Origin: PALSA-350 sp963794165
GTDB lineage: Bacteria > Acidobacteriota > Terriglobia > Terriglobales > Acidobacteriaceae
Reading direction: 5' to 3'
DNA length: 64,000 nt
Assembly: GCA_963794165.1 (NCBI GenBank)
Contig: CAWCCT010000007.1
Coordinates: forward strand, 434,001-498,000
A model generated the notes under the pieces. That model did no database searches. It saw only the letters and a list, made by a program, of their open reading frames with translations, and was not told the origin of the DNA. Numbering within the stretch: the first letter of the stretch is position 1; each line of letters opens with the position of its first letter. Below are positions 34,187 to 42,840 of this stretch, one piece after another. A program made the translations under genes and the position numbers.

Positions 34187-35211
34187 GCTACCCGGTAAAT
34201 ACGAGCTGGGCGTTTCTTGGAGGTGTGAATCGCCGTCCAGTATTTATCAAAGTGAAAGGCTCCTTTGGGGAGAAACAGTTCAGCAGGAGATTTCCAGGCG
34301 AGACTTTTTCTAACCCTGGTATTCAGTTGCCATGCAATGGCATCGAGCTGCTTCTGCGAGTACAGGGAGAGGTCGGTTCCCTTTGGCAGGTAATCGCGGA
34401 GCAATCCATTGGTGTTTTCGCTAATCCCCCTCTCCCAGGGAGAGTGGGGATGAGCGAAGTAGACGGCGATGTTTGCTGTTTTTGTCAGTGTTTTGTGGAG
34501 ACTCATCTCGCTGCCCTGGTCGTACGTCATGGAAAGTCGCATTTGGCTTTTAAAGCGTTTGAGGATGGTGCTAAATCCTTTAGCGACCGTGTCTGCCCTT
34601 GCGTCCGACAGCTTTACTAAAGCAACGAACAGAGTGGTTCGTTCCACCAGGGTGCCCACTTGAGATAGGTTTCCCTTGCCAATGATCAGGTCTCCCTCCC
34701 AATGACCGGGGACCAGCCGCTCGCTCACTTCGAGCGGCCTGTCATCGATCAAGGTCATATCGGGAATGGATCGGCTGCGCCTGTTCTTAGCTTCGACCTT
34801 GCGCGCCTTGTGATGGCGGCGCAACAGGTCCAGCACGTTGGCACGCAGTTGCCCACGTGGCATGGCATACAGTGCGGTGTAGATGGTTTCGTGAGAGATC
34901 TGCACCGGATTCGCCATACGTCCCAGTATGCTCGCAATCTGTACCGGGCTGAAACCTTGCTGAAGGCGCTCCAGCATCTTCCCCCAGAGTCCATTGCCAG
35001 GTTCAAGCATGCGCCTGCGTCGTGGTTTCGCTGCCAAAACCCGCGCTCGGCGATCAGCCGTCGAAGACCGGTAACCGCCCGCAATGGTGCCCATCCGCGG
35101 CTTGGCCATCCAGCCATTACGGTGCATCTCGCGGGTGATGGTCGACCGAGCTCGCTTCAATACGATGGCGATTGCCCCGGGGCATTTTGGAGTCTGAATC
35201 TGCCCACCCAT
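34105..35211 (-). CDS. IS30 family transposase
   Basis: A 368-residue DDE transposase. The catalytic core is intact: first Asp in GHWEGDLIIG, second in MTYDQGSEM, Glu in SPWERGISENTNGLLRDY. The N-terminus from the ATG at 35211 contains only the second part of the usual helix-turn-helix (VLKRARSTITREMHRNG), so it is shorter than typical IS30 proteins. The start codon lies inside the right inverted repeat, 18 bp from the element end, leaving no room for an internal promoter. The frame is open further upstream into the neighbouring gene, so a readthrough fusion is possible. Confidence 0.85.
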   Translation of the reverse strand: MGGQIQTPKCPGAIAIVLKRARSTITREMHRNGWMAKPRMGTIAGGYRSSTADRRARVLAAKPRRRRMLEPGNGLWGKMLERLQQGFSPVQIASILGRMANPVQISHETIYTALYAMPRGQLRANVLDLLRRHHKARKVEAKNRRSRSIPDMTLIDDRPLEVSERLVPGHWEGDLIIGKGNLSQVGTLVERTTLFVALVKLSDARADTVAKGFSTILKRFKSQMRLSMTYDQGSEMSLHKTLTKTANIAVYFAHPHSPWERGISENTNGLLRDYLPKGTDLSLYSQKQLDAIAWQLNTRVRKSLAWKSPAELFLPKGAFHFDKYWTAIHTSKKRPARIYRVAGKWKAKHASHLQTNPSARIPTRDRGH

Positions 35212-35229
35212 GATCTGTTGCAGGTCCGG
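35186..35229. repeat. IS30 element right terminal inverted repeat
   Basis: 44 bp, the exact reverse complement of 33966-34009. The transposase ATG (35209-35211) and its first eight or nine codons lie within it. Confidence 0.85.
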
Positions 35230-35258
35230 AAAACCCGCCTCGCAAGGGACGCCGCGCG

Positions 35259-35978
35259 CTAAATCTTCACCACGGTAACTACCATATAGCCCCAAAGCAG
35301 ATCTAATCCGACAGCGCCCACAGCACGATTGTAGAAATGAGCCAACGTAAACGCAGTAGGGTGTTTGGCTAAGAACCAACTTATTTCGGGAACATAGCTT
35401 ATCGCGAGTACCCGAAATCCTATTTGTTGCGCCTTCTTGCGGAACGCTCGAGCCGTGTTGCATCTGTAATAAGTGCCATACTCCGGTACCCGGTCATGAG
35501 AGGTTCTCCAGATAAAATCAAATACCCGCCTACCGATACACTTTGCAAAAGCATTCTTATAACCGAGCAAATTCGGTGTAGCAAAAACCGCCTCACCACC
35601 GGTGCGGAGAACACGTTGGCATTCCTTCAGAAAAAGATCCGGCTCAGCCGAGTGCTCAATGGTATCGACGGACACAACTAAGTCGACACTCCCGCCGGGC
35701 AGCGGCATGGCATGAATATCTCCGACGTGCCCCTCGTGAATCAACCCGTTCTTTTCTACTTCCCGCGAGTCTCGGTCCAAGCCGATCACATGTTTCGCCA
35801 GGCGAAGACGCTCTGCGAAGAACGGATTTTCATGACCACAGGCGACATCGAGCACAGTTTTCCCGGCGAAATCGCTGAGCACCTCATTCAAGTGAGCCTG
35901 ACAAATTTCATGGTTAGAACGAATCGCATTCCCATTTCGAGCTAATGCGTACGCTGTAAACATGGAATAGGTCTTCAT
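35259..35978 (-). CDS. Class I SAM-dependent methyltransferase 3
   Basis: A 239-residue methyltransferase with motif I TVLDVACGHENPFF (a less common HENP variant after the glycine), VIGLDRDSR after strand 2, VDLVVSVDTIEHS at strand 4, and FLKECQRVLRTGGE typical of the methyltransferase 11 group. It probably modifies a sugar or polyprenyl-linked glycan. It starts 10 bp after the second ligase/polymerase gene, so it is part of that operon, and its stop lies 29 bp from the IS30 right end. Confidence 0.82.
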   Translation of the reverse strand: MKTYSMFTAYALARNGNAIRSNHEICQAHLNEVLSDFAGKTVLDVACGHENPFFAERLRLAKHVIGLDRDSREVEKNGLIHEGHVGDIHAMPLPGGSVDLVVSVDTIEHSAEPDLFLKECQRVLRTGGEAVFATPNLLGYKNAFAKCIGRRVFDFIWRTSHDRVPEYGTYYRCNTARAFRKKAQQIGFRVLAISYVPEISWFLAKHPTAFTLAHFYNRAVGAVGLDLLWGYMVVTVVKI

Positions 35979-35988
35979 AGTTTGAGCT

Positions 35989-37494
35989 TTAGCGTTCCAA
36001 AGATAAGGCTTGCGATGGACGCGAACTTGGCGAAACCAGCACAGCCAACTCTTGTTCGCGCGCCATTCTTACCTGCCCCTGGTAAAGCACGCCCAGAACA
36101 AACATATAAAACAAATTGATATCAGAGAAGTACACAGTGCCGTAGTCCAGGCCGATCAGCACGTAAACCAGGAAGCAATAAAGAAAAGCCAGCCAGCCAA
36201 CCGGGTAGGCTTTGCGCATCTTCCACATGGATCGAACCAAAAAAACCTGCGCCAAAACATAAAAGAGAAAGCCGACGGAGCCCTCTTCCGAAAGCACAGT
36301 CATCAGAACATTGTGCGGGAAATTCATCGACTCGATGCCGTTCCACGTCGCCTTATATCGCGGATTCTGGGCGGCAACATCGTGGTATAAATCGAAACCG
36401 ACGCCGAAGAACGGATAGTCACGGACAACCCGCAGCGTTTCCCGATGCTGCGCCAGCCGCTGATAGAGATTATCCGGCCTGGCAACGCGATCGTCGTAAA
36501 GGCGAGGATCGTCCAGCTTTGTGGCCGCGGCCGCGATCACCACCATCGCGAAAAAGACCGCCCATGTTCGGCGCGAGAGCAACCGGTCCTTCGAACAAGA
36601 GTCAACTACGGCAATCGGCACTAAAACAAGCACTAGGCCGCGATTCAGGGGGAGCAGGGCTGCCACGAACGAGGTCACGGCGCCCACCTTGTGCACCATC
36701 GACCGCCAGGGGGAGATTTGATGGGGCATAAGCCGCCGCAAATAGAGCACGAAGAAGAAGGTAAGGATGGCCACCATGGATAAGACGATCTGCTGCTCGA
36801 AAGGCCCATCGGCTCGCCGCACATGGGTGTCGGTGAATTGCGGCTCTGATCCGTTCCAGGGAAATAGGTCTATCTGCGTCGTCAATTCAATCAGCCCGGT
36901 GATGCAGAGGCCGAGACCCAGGATACAAGCACATATATGCAGTTTCTGCAGATCCTTGACCAGGGGGAAGTAACGCATCCCATACAGGCCAAGCAGGGCG
37001 GGCATCAGCAGTCCCTCTATCAGCAAGCGATAGAACGGCAATGCTTCTGACAGCGCGTTGCCCGCAAAAGAGAGAAAGCAGACCAGTAGATAGAGACCCC
37101 AAAACGACGCGCTGATACGCACGTCGCGCGTCAGCGGCGCCGCAATGGCTTTCCGGGAAACGACCAGCATCTCAATGACCAGCAGTGCGATAAATGCGCG
37201 ATCAATGGTGAAGATGGGCCGCTCCGACGGGAATGAGAAGAAGTAGTAGCAGTATGGGTATACCGCCACCCACATCGGGACCACATAATGGAATTGGCCG
37301 CGTATAAAGCTGGTAGTGATCCAGATCAGCGCGATCCACCCCGCAATAGCGCCGATGCCGATTCTCGTGGGAGCCATCGGAAGCACAATAGCGAGCGGGA
37401 GCAAAGAGAGCAGGCCGAGCACCCAATACAGCGGACTTGTCGCGCTTGACGACTCTGCTTCCAGCGCTCCGGAATGGTTTCTAAACAATTCCAT
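35989..37494 (-). CDS. O-antigen ligase/polymerase family membrane protein 2
   Basis: A 501-residue protein with about twelve hydrophobic helices (for example YWVLGLLSLLPLAIVLPM, FWGLYLLVCFLSFAGNAL) and a long periplasmic loop before NFPHNVLMTVLSEEGSVGFL. That loop resembles the Wzy_C/O-antigen ligase signature: a histidine followed by a conserved E..G. It probably polymerises or ligates the polysaccharide. The start is uncertain: ATG 37494 is chosen, while GTG 37506 and TTG 37509 are in frame. It is a second, sequence-divergent copy beside the one at 29959-31185. Confidence 0.82.
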   Translation of the reverse strand: MELFRNHSGALEAESSSATSPLYWVLGLLSLLPLAIVLPMAPTRIGIGAIAGWIALIWITTSFIRGQFHYVVPMWVAVYPYCYYFFSFPSERPIFTIDRAFIALLVIEMLVVSRKAIAAPLTRDVRISASFWGLYLLVCFLSFAGNALSEALPFYRLLIEGLLMPALLGLYGMRYFPLVKDLQKLHICACILGLGLCITGLIELTTQIDLFPWNGSEPQFTDTHVRRADGPFEQQIVLSMVAILTFFFVLYLRRLMPHQISPWRSMVHKVGAVTSFVAALLPLNRGLVLVLVPIAVVDSCSKDRLLSRRTWAVFFAMVVIAAAATKLDDPRLYDDRVARPDNLYQRLAQHRETLRVVRDYPFFGVGFDLYHDVAAQNPRYKATWNGIESMNFPHNVLMTVLSEEGSVGFLFYVLAQVFLVRSMWKMRKAYPVGWLAFLYCFLVYVLIGLDYGTVYFSDINLFYMFVLGVLYQGQVRMAREQELAVLVSPSSRPSQALSLER

Positions 37495-37530
37495 CGAGAT
37501 ACACACCAATTCTGCTCATTGCAAACTCTC

Positions 37531-39735
37531 TCAACCGCCCGCCTTGATCGCTTCCGCCGGCGCCGTCGTATGCTCTGGCCGGGCATGCAAAGGCACGGTT
37601 CTTTGCGTCCTGATCGCCTCTTCGATAGCGAACGTCGCCTCTGTCACCTCGATGAGCTCTGCGAAGGGAATTGGAGCCTCCTTACCTTTCTCCATCGCCT
37701 CGATCGTTAGTTCCATTTCACGCTGATGACCTTTGTCCCGGCCGCTCTTGTATGTCTCCGATTTGCCGTTGCGGGATAAAAACAAGTTTTTGAAGTCGTC
37801 GATACGCGCGATGCCTCCTTCGCAGAAAACCTCGAAATACTCCTTGGCCACGGCCCGATCTCCATTTGCAAGATACAGCAGGTTGGCCAACGACCCGTCC
37901 TCAAAGGAGATGGTGACGGTGACGTTATCGCGGTTGTAGCGTCCGGCGTCTGGCAGAGCCGCGGCGGTAATCGCTCGCATTGGACAGCCGACAACAGCCC
38001 GAGCCCAATCAATGAAATGGCACAACTCACCAACGATGCGTCCACCGTTCCCCGGATCCTGAATCCAGCTCGTACGTGGGACGAACCCTCCGTTGCAGCG
38101 AACATGCACCAGCATTGGCTCTCTGCGGCCGGCAAAAAACTTGATCAGCCTCTCCGTCAAGGGTGAGAAGCGGCGATTGAATCCCACCATGAGGAAAGCA
38201 GTTCGATTTCCGGCCAATGCTCCCGCATAGGCCACCCGCACCATCTCCAGCTGATCCGGGTCCACCGCAAGCGGCTTCTCGACAAACACGGCCTTACCCT
38301 GCTCCAGCGCGCTTTTCACGTAGGCTGCATGGCTGTCATGCCGGGTAAGAATAAAGGCCGCGTCTACATTGGGATTAGCCAACAGTTCCGAGGGCGACTC
38401 CGCAATCCTGAAACCGAATCCCTTCCGCGCAGATTCGGCAGCGGCGCCGGATCTGGTGGCGATGGACTCGAGAATCAGTCCGGCCGAGGAGCGGAGATGC
38501 GGGAAGATGATGCTCCGTGCGAATGCTCCTGCACCAACACATCCAACCCGCAGATGACCCGCTGACCGCGGCTGCGCCGAGCGCGGCGCAACGGGTGTTT
38601 TATCCGGAATACGGAAATCGTCAGCAGCGTGGTAATCAATGATCCCGGTATAGGCGCCGGTCTCGAGGCCGGCATACGCCTTACCGCCTTCTTCCACCGG
38701 ATAGCGATGCGCAAGCAGCGGCTCGACTCGAATGGCGCCGGATGCGAGTAGATCCAGAAAGGCCTCCATGTTCCGCCTTTCTGTCCAGCGAACGAAACCG
38801 ATCGGATAATCCTGGCCCCCTTCTTCGTATTCCGGATCGTAGCGCCCCGGTCCATAGGATCGAGACATCGACAACGAGATCTCTTTCCCGTACATGTTGC
38901 TGCGGGATACGCCCATACCGACGTCGCCAATAACGGCAATACGCCCCCGGTCCCGTAGCAACCTGGCCGCAAGCTCAAGCGGTTCCGCCGACTTGCTGGC
39001 CGCCGTAATCAGTGCTGCATCCACTCCATACCGCGAAAAGGCCCTAACGGCGCTGTCGAGGCCCATATCGTTGGTGCCCAGGCCAAGGTGCGCGCCAAGC
39101 GTTACCGCGTTCGCCGCCCGGTCGCTCGAAAGATCGATGGCAATTACTCTGCAGCCTGCAGCACGCAGGATCTGCATTGCCAGAACGCCCACCAGGCCGG
39201 CACCAATGACTGCTACCGTTTCCCCAACCGTGACCGCTGCCTGGCGCACCCCTTGCATGGCGATCGCGCCGATGGTCGTCAACGCCGCTGCCTCCAGGCC
39301 GACATTCCCTGGAACAGTAACCGCCAGGTTGCAGGGCACGAAGTTAACCTCGCAATGGCTGGCATAGCCGCCCCCTCCGCATGCGACGCGGTCGCCCGGC
39401 TTGAACTCAGTAACCCCCGCGCCCGCTTCAAGCACATATCCGGAGCAGGAGTAACCCAGGGGGGAAAGTGTGTCCAGGCGCGACCTTACTTTGAGATGCG
39501 CAGCCTTGATCCCATTTGATTGAGCGTAGGCGAGTATCTGCTTTACCACATCGGGCCGAGCCATTGCTTTCCCGAGCAAAGACTTTCGCCCGGCCTCCAC
39601 CGTTGCTTTCTCTGTGCCCGCACTGATCGCCGAAAATGCCGTGCGCACAAGAATGCCTCCAGCCTGAATCTCCGGGGCAGGCACATCATAAGTAGAGATT
39701 TCACCCGACTTCATATCTTCCAGTAAGGCACGCAT
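37531..39735 (-). CDS. Bi-domain oxidoreductase: MDR alcohol dehydrogenase fused to Gfo/Idh/MocA
   Basis: A 734-residue fusion. Residues about 1-370 are a zinc-type medium-chain dehydrogenase (LGYSCSGYVLEAGAGV, FKPGDRVACGG, nucleotide motif VIGAGLVGVLAMQ). After a proline-rich linker, about 395-715 form a Gfo/Idh/MocA dehydrogenase (VGCVGAGAFARS, VFVEKPLAVDPDQ, GELCHFIDWAR). Such fusions are found in polysaccharide clusters with heparinase-like proteins; the reaction is not established but could be coupled oxidation and reduction of a sugar. The ATG 39735 shares its A with the upstream gene stop (TGATG) and has GGAGG seven bases before it, giving strong coupling. Confidence 0.88.
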   Translation of the reverse strand: MRALLEDMKSGEISTYDVPAPEIQAGGILVRTAFSAISAGTEKATVEAGRKSLLGKAMARPDVVKQILAYAQSNGIKAAHLKVRSRLDTLSPLGYSCSGYVLEAGAGVTEFKPGDRVACGGGGYASHCEVNFVPCNLAVTVPGNVGLEAAALTTIGAIAMQGVRQAAVTVGETVAVIGAGLVGVLAMQILRAAGCRVIAIDLSSDRAANAVTLGAHLGLGTNDMGLDSAVRAFSRYGVDAALITAASKSAEPLELAARLLRDRGRIAVIGDVGMGVSRSNMYGKEISLSMSRSYGPGRYDPEYEEGGQDYPIGFVRWTERRNMEAFLDLLASGAIRVEPLLAHRYPVEEGGKAYAGLETGAYTGIIDYHAADDFRIPDKTPVAPRSAQPRSAGHLRVGCVGAGAFARSIIFPHLRSSAGLILESIATRSGAAAESARKGFGFRIAESPSELLANPNVDAAFILTRHDSHAAYVKSALEQGKAVFVEKPLAVDPDQLEMVRVAYAGALAGNRTAFLMVGFNRRFSPLTERLIKFFAGRREPMLVHVRCNGGFVPRTSWIQDPGNGGRIVGELCHFIDWARAVVGCPMRAITAAALPDAGRYNRDNVTVTISFEDGSLANLLYLANGDRAVAKEYFEVFCEGGIARIDDFKNLFLSRNGKSETYKSGRDKGHQREMELTIEAMEKGKEAPIPFAELIEVTEATFAIEEAIRTQRTVPLHARPEHTTAPAEAIKAGG

Positions 39736-40946
39736 CAATGGCCCTCCACAATCATCGCCGGGAGGGAAGCTGTGGCTTGATAGGTGTACCGCCGGCCGCG
39801 CAGAACGGAATCGATCAGCGCCGCTAATTCTCGTACTCTTACGTCCCAGGTGCCATCCTTTACCACCGCCTGCCGCTGTGCCGCCAATTCCGCAGTGTCC
39901 CCGGCAAGCGCGTTTTCGATTAGGCCGATGAACTCCTCCATGCTGTGATAGATTCGCAGCCCCGGGGTATTTAGATATTCATAGAGCGGCGCGATGACCA
40001 CAGGCTTGCCGGTTGCCAGGTACTCGCGCACCTTGATGGCGCTTCCATAGCTGGTGAATGTGTTGTTCTGGCGCCATGGCAGTACGCATACATCGAAGTG
40101 CTGAACATAGCGGGGTAGATCTCGATACGGTTTCGAACCCAGGAAGTGAATATTCGGGGCTGAGACCTGCAACCGGTTGGATTTAAAACCAAGCAGCACC
40201 CAATGCCACTGCGGACGCAGCCGGGCAACCTCAGCCATCAGGTCGCTATCCATCACGTGATCCATTGCGCCGAAATAGCCCAGGATCGGGTGGGGAATGC
40301 CGGCCAAATCCGGCGCAGCCCGAACATTCAGATTCGAGAAGTGATCGAAATCCACGGCCTGCTCCAGAAAAAACCGGTTCGCCTCCGTCGCTTCCTCAAA
40401 CAACTTGCGCCCTGAATACATCACCACGTCGGCCGAACTTTTGAGCTGAAGATCAAGGTCCCGGATCACTTGCTTGGATAGCGCGCTATCCTCGTTGGCC
40501 TCGTATTTGTCAGATACCTGGTAGAGCAGTATTTTCTCACGCAGGCATCCTGCCATCTCAGCCGCGGTGGGAATTGCGATCCACAGGATCGGGCGCGACA
40601 TTTTGAGCAGGAGCATGGCCAGCCGCACCTGGGCCAGCAACAGGATTCGATTGAGCCATCTGCCTATCTTGGATCCGTATAAAGGTACATTGACCGGCGT
40701 CATCACCCACAGACCTTCGGGAACCTTCCGCAGCCACCGCAGGTAGCTCTTCAGCTTCCGCCTGATCTTGAGGAAAAAATCAGGATTCGAAATCGACGGC
40801 AGCCCCATCGTGATTGAATTCACGAAAAGTACCTTGTTCTCCGCTGCGTAGCGCTTGAGCAGATGGTTCTTCGAATGAGGATGGTGATACCACCAATCCT
40901 CACCCGCAAAGCAAATAATGCTTTCATGCTTTAACCCGTAGCTCAT
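39735..40946 (-). CDS. Glycosyltransferase (GT4-like)
   Basis: A 403-residue GT-B glycosyltransferase without a signal peptide. The N-terminal half (FAGEDWWYHHPHSKNHLL) would bind the acceptor. The C-terminal half has ILGYFGAMDHVMD, the FDVCVLPWR segment and KVREYLATGKPVVIAPL, corresponding to the E-x7-E donor site. It should add one sugar to the lipid-linked repeat unit on the cytoplasmic face. It is translationally coupled to the fusion oxidoreductase and lies 4 bp downstream of the heparinase-like gene. Confidence 0.82.
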   Translation of the reverse strand: MSYGLKHESIICFAGEDWWYHHPHSKNHLLKRYAAENKVLFVNSITMGLPSISNPDFFLKIRRKLKSYLRWLRKVPEGLWVMTPVNVPLYGSKIGRWLNRILLLAQVRLAMLLLKMSRPILWIAIPTAAEMAGCLREKILLYQVSDKYEANEDSALSKQVIRDLDLQLKSSADVVMYSGRKLFEEATEANRFFLEQAVDFDHFSNLNVRAAPDLAGIPHPILGYFGAMDHVMDSDLMAEVARLRPQWHWVLLGFKSNRLQVSAPNIHFLGSKPYRDLPRYVQHFDVCVLPWRQNNTFTSYGSAIKVREYLATGKPVVIAPLYEYLNTPGLRIYHSMEEFIGLIENALAGDTAELAAQRQAVVKDGTWDVRVRELAALIDSVLRGRRYTYQATASLPAMIVEGH

Positions 40947-40950
40947 GCTT

Positions 40951-42840
40951 TCAGTCCCATCTCACCTGGGTCTGCAAGCTTGCGGGCAAGCAGGCCATGG
41001 TTCGGATCTGGATACAACTGGCCGGTAGATAGGAGCCATATTCACGTGAGATCTCAGCAGGCAGTACCTGGAGCGTCAGTGAGCTCTCGGCCTCACATCG
41101 CAACCGGATTTGCCGGGGTCCACGGATAACACAACTCACCGCCGGTCCAAGAGTGATCTCAGGAGAAACCTGCCATTCCGGACCTAACAGAAATCGCAGA
41201 CCAAGCAAGCGCTCTCCCGTGCCGCTCACCTCGTCGAGGAGCAGCAAAGCGGTCTCGCTCAGTTGGACGGTTCTCTTGTGCTCGATACCAAAGCGGGAAT
41301 AGCCGCGATGCGAAGCTTGCAGCCGGATTCCTTTCTCCGCGTCGTGGCTTACTTCAATCGGCGACACGGCAGCTTCATTGCCACATTGGAAGAGAGATTG
41401 AGGGTCGGGGGAAATGAGATTTTGGTCAACCTCGTCGATAGCCAAAGTATTGTGCGCTTTCGTCGAGCGATACTGATTGCGAAGTTCTGCCGAACGCGTA
41501 TAGCATCGGCTGCCGCCATCACAGAAAACCTCGTCAACACCCAGGCGTAGGATGACGGATAGCTTGTCGCAATGGGTATGACTTCCTTTCCCCCCAATAC
41601 CATTCGGCATTGCGCAAAAAACCGCGACTGCCTCGCGCGCGCGCGCAACGGCCACTCCCGAATCCCGCATCAGCGAGATGGGTTTATCCTCCCCACTGCC
41701 GGCCGGGAGCTTGAGGAGACGCGATGCCTGCCGAAAGAGGCTGCCAACTCGCAGCGAATGGCGCTGGAACAAAGGAAGCGCCGGTTGCACTATGTCATCG
41801 CAAAGCAACTCAGCCCGCCCATTGTCGCAGTCGCCGATGTGGGGTAGCTTCCACTCTGTATCGGCCAGGGTGGAGATCCATTGGAACATCAGCCCCAGGC
41901 GGCTCTCAAACCCTGGATCGACAGTGGTTGCGCGGCATTGCTGCACCACAAGCGAGTGCAGGAACATCTGTGCAGCCAGAACGTGATAACCAGTCGAAGC
42001 CTCGTAGCCCCCGCCATCCGGGTACGTCTGAAGCAGAATTTCGCTGTTGACCAAGCCTGCATATCTTTCCAGCCGTCGCTGCATTCCAGGACCGCGGAGA
42101 TAGGCAGACAAAGTCGTCAACCCAACAATGTTGCTTAGATAATGATTACTCCGCAATAAGTAGGAAAACTCACTGTGCGCCTCTATGAAACGAAGGTGCT
42201 GCCACAGCGATCGAGTCAGCAGATCGAGCAATGGCCGTTCTTCGCTCGTAAAAGGCCACAATAACTCCATGGTGAGACAGAGGCTGATTGCCCGGAGCGC
42301 TGCCTCCATCGCGACCGTCCAGTTCACTCCAACACCCAGCGGATTGCGCAGAATCCAATCTTTAAGTAGAGATTGGATCGCGACCCTGTATTTATTTTCT
42401 CCGGTCAACGAATGCGCCTTTGTCACCACCGGAGCGAATTGCAGGCGCGAGAGTTCCCAGGGGGCTTTCACATCCGACCCATCGTGGCGAATGATGCGCA
42501 GATTTCTAGATGGCTCGAGGGGCCAGCCTTTCCCGGAAACCCAGTCACAATGCCAGTCGGGGTGGGCTCCCAGACTGGGGGTGTCGTATCCCATCAACGG
42601 ATACTCCCCGCTTAGGATCGCATCGGCATAACTCACAATGCTTTCCCTGGCCTGCTCAGAATCAAGCTCGTTCTGGCTCCGGTAATACCCGATAGGTTGA
42701 AAGCGAACCGGGCAGTTGTCCCCCTGAGCACCATTTCGCAAGCGCCATTGGCGAAGCGCTTTAATCCCCCGCCATGTTGCCTCCCTCACTAGCGCGTCGG
42801 GCTCCTTGCGCATATACCTGTAGAGAGAGCGCGGTTTCAT
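40951..42840 (-). CDS. Heparinase II/III family protein (alginate lyase-like)
   Basis: A 629-residue protein. The N-terminal alpha/alpha toroid (about 90-370) contains GVNWTVAMEAALRAIS and HSEFSYLLRSNHYLSN, with the Asn and His residues typical of the family. The heparinase II/III C-terminal beta-sheet domain follows, with GGKGSHTHCDKLS and VFCDGGSRCYT. These enzymes cleave uronic-acid polysaccharides by beta-elimination; in assembly clusters they may trim the polymer or have another role. No export signal is obvious, which is odd for a lyase. The ATG 42840 overlaps the upstream glycosyltransferase stop by 4 bp. Confidence 0.85.
   Translation of the reverse strand: MKPRSLYRYMRKEPDALVREATWRGIKALRQWRLRNGAQGDNCPVRFQPIGYYRSQNELDSEQARESIVSYADAILSGEYPLMGYDTPSLGAHPDWHCDWVSGKGWPLEPSRNLRIIRHDGSDVKAPWELSRLQFAPVVTKAHSLTGENKYRVAIQSLLKDWILRNPLGVGVNWTVAMEAALRAISLCLTMELLWPFTSEERPLLDLLTRSLWQHLRFIEAHSEFSYLLRSNHYLSNIVGLTTLSAYLRGPGMQRRLERYAGLVNSEILLQTYPDGGGYEASTGYHVLAAQMFLHSLVVQQCRATTVDPGFESRLGLMFQWISTLADTEWKLPHIGDCDNGRAELLCDDIVQPALPLFQRHSLRVGSLFRQASRLLKLPAGSGEDKPISLMRDSGVAVARAREAVAVFCAMPNGIGGKGSHTHCDKLSVILRLGVDEVFCDGGSRCYTRSAELRNQYRSTKAHNTLAIDEVDQNLISPDPQSLFQCGNEAAVSPIEVSHDAEKGIRLQASHRGYSRFGIEHKRTVQLSETALLLLDEVSGTGERLLGLRFLLGPEWQVSPEITLGPAVSCVIRGPRQIRLRCEAESSLTLQVLPAEISREYGSYLPASCIQIRTMACLPASLQTQVRWD

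Larger units (their letters stand above)
33966..35229 (-). mobile_element. IS30-family insertion sequence
   Basis: A 1264-bp element bounded by 44-bp perfect inverted repeats (33966-34009 and 35186-35229), both starting CCGGACCTGCAACAG. It holds one transposase gene on the minus strand. It landed between the ends of two convergent methyltransferase genes (stops at 33951 and 35259) without breaking either. No clear target duplication is visible next to the ends; IS30 elements make only 2-3 bp. Confidence 0.82.

Noticed and set aside
35212..35463. 84-codon extension of the IS30 transposase into the methyltransferase 3 gene
   Set aside because: It lies outside the element's terminal repeat and overlaps a real gene in another frame; a chance extension.
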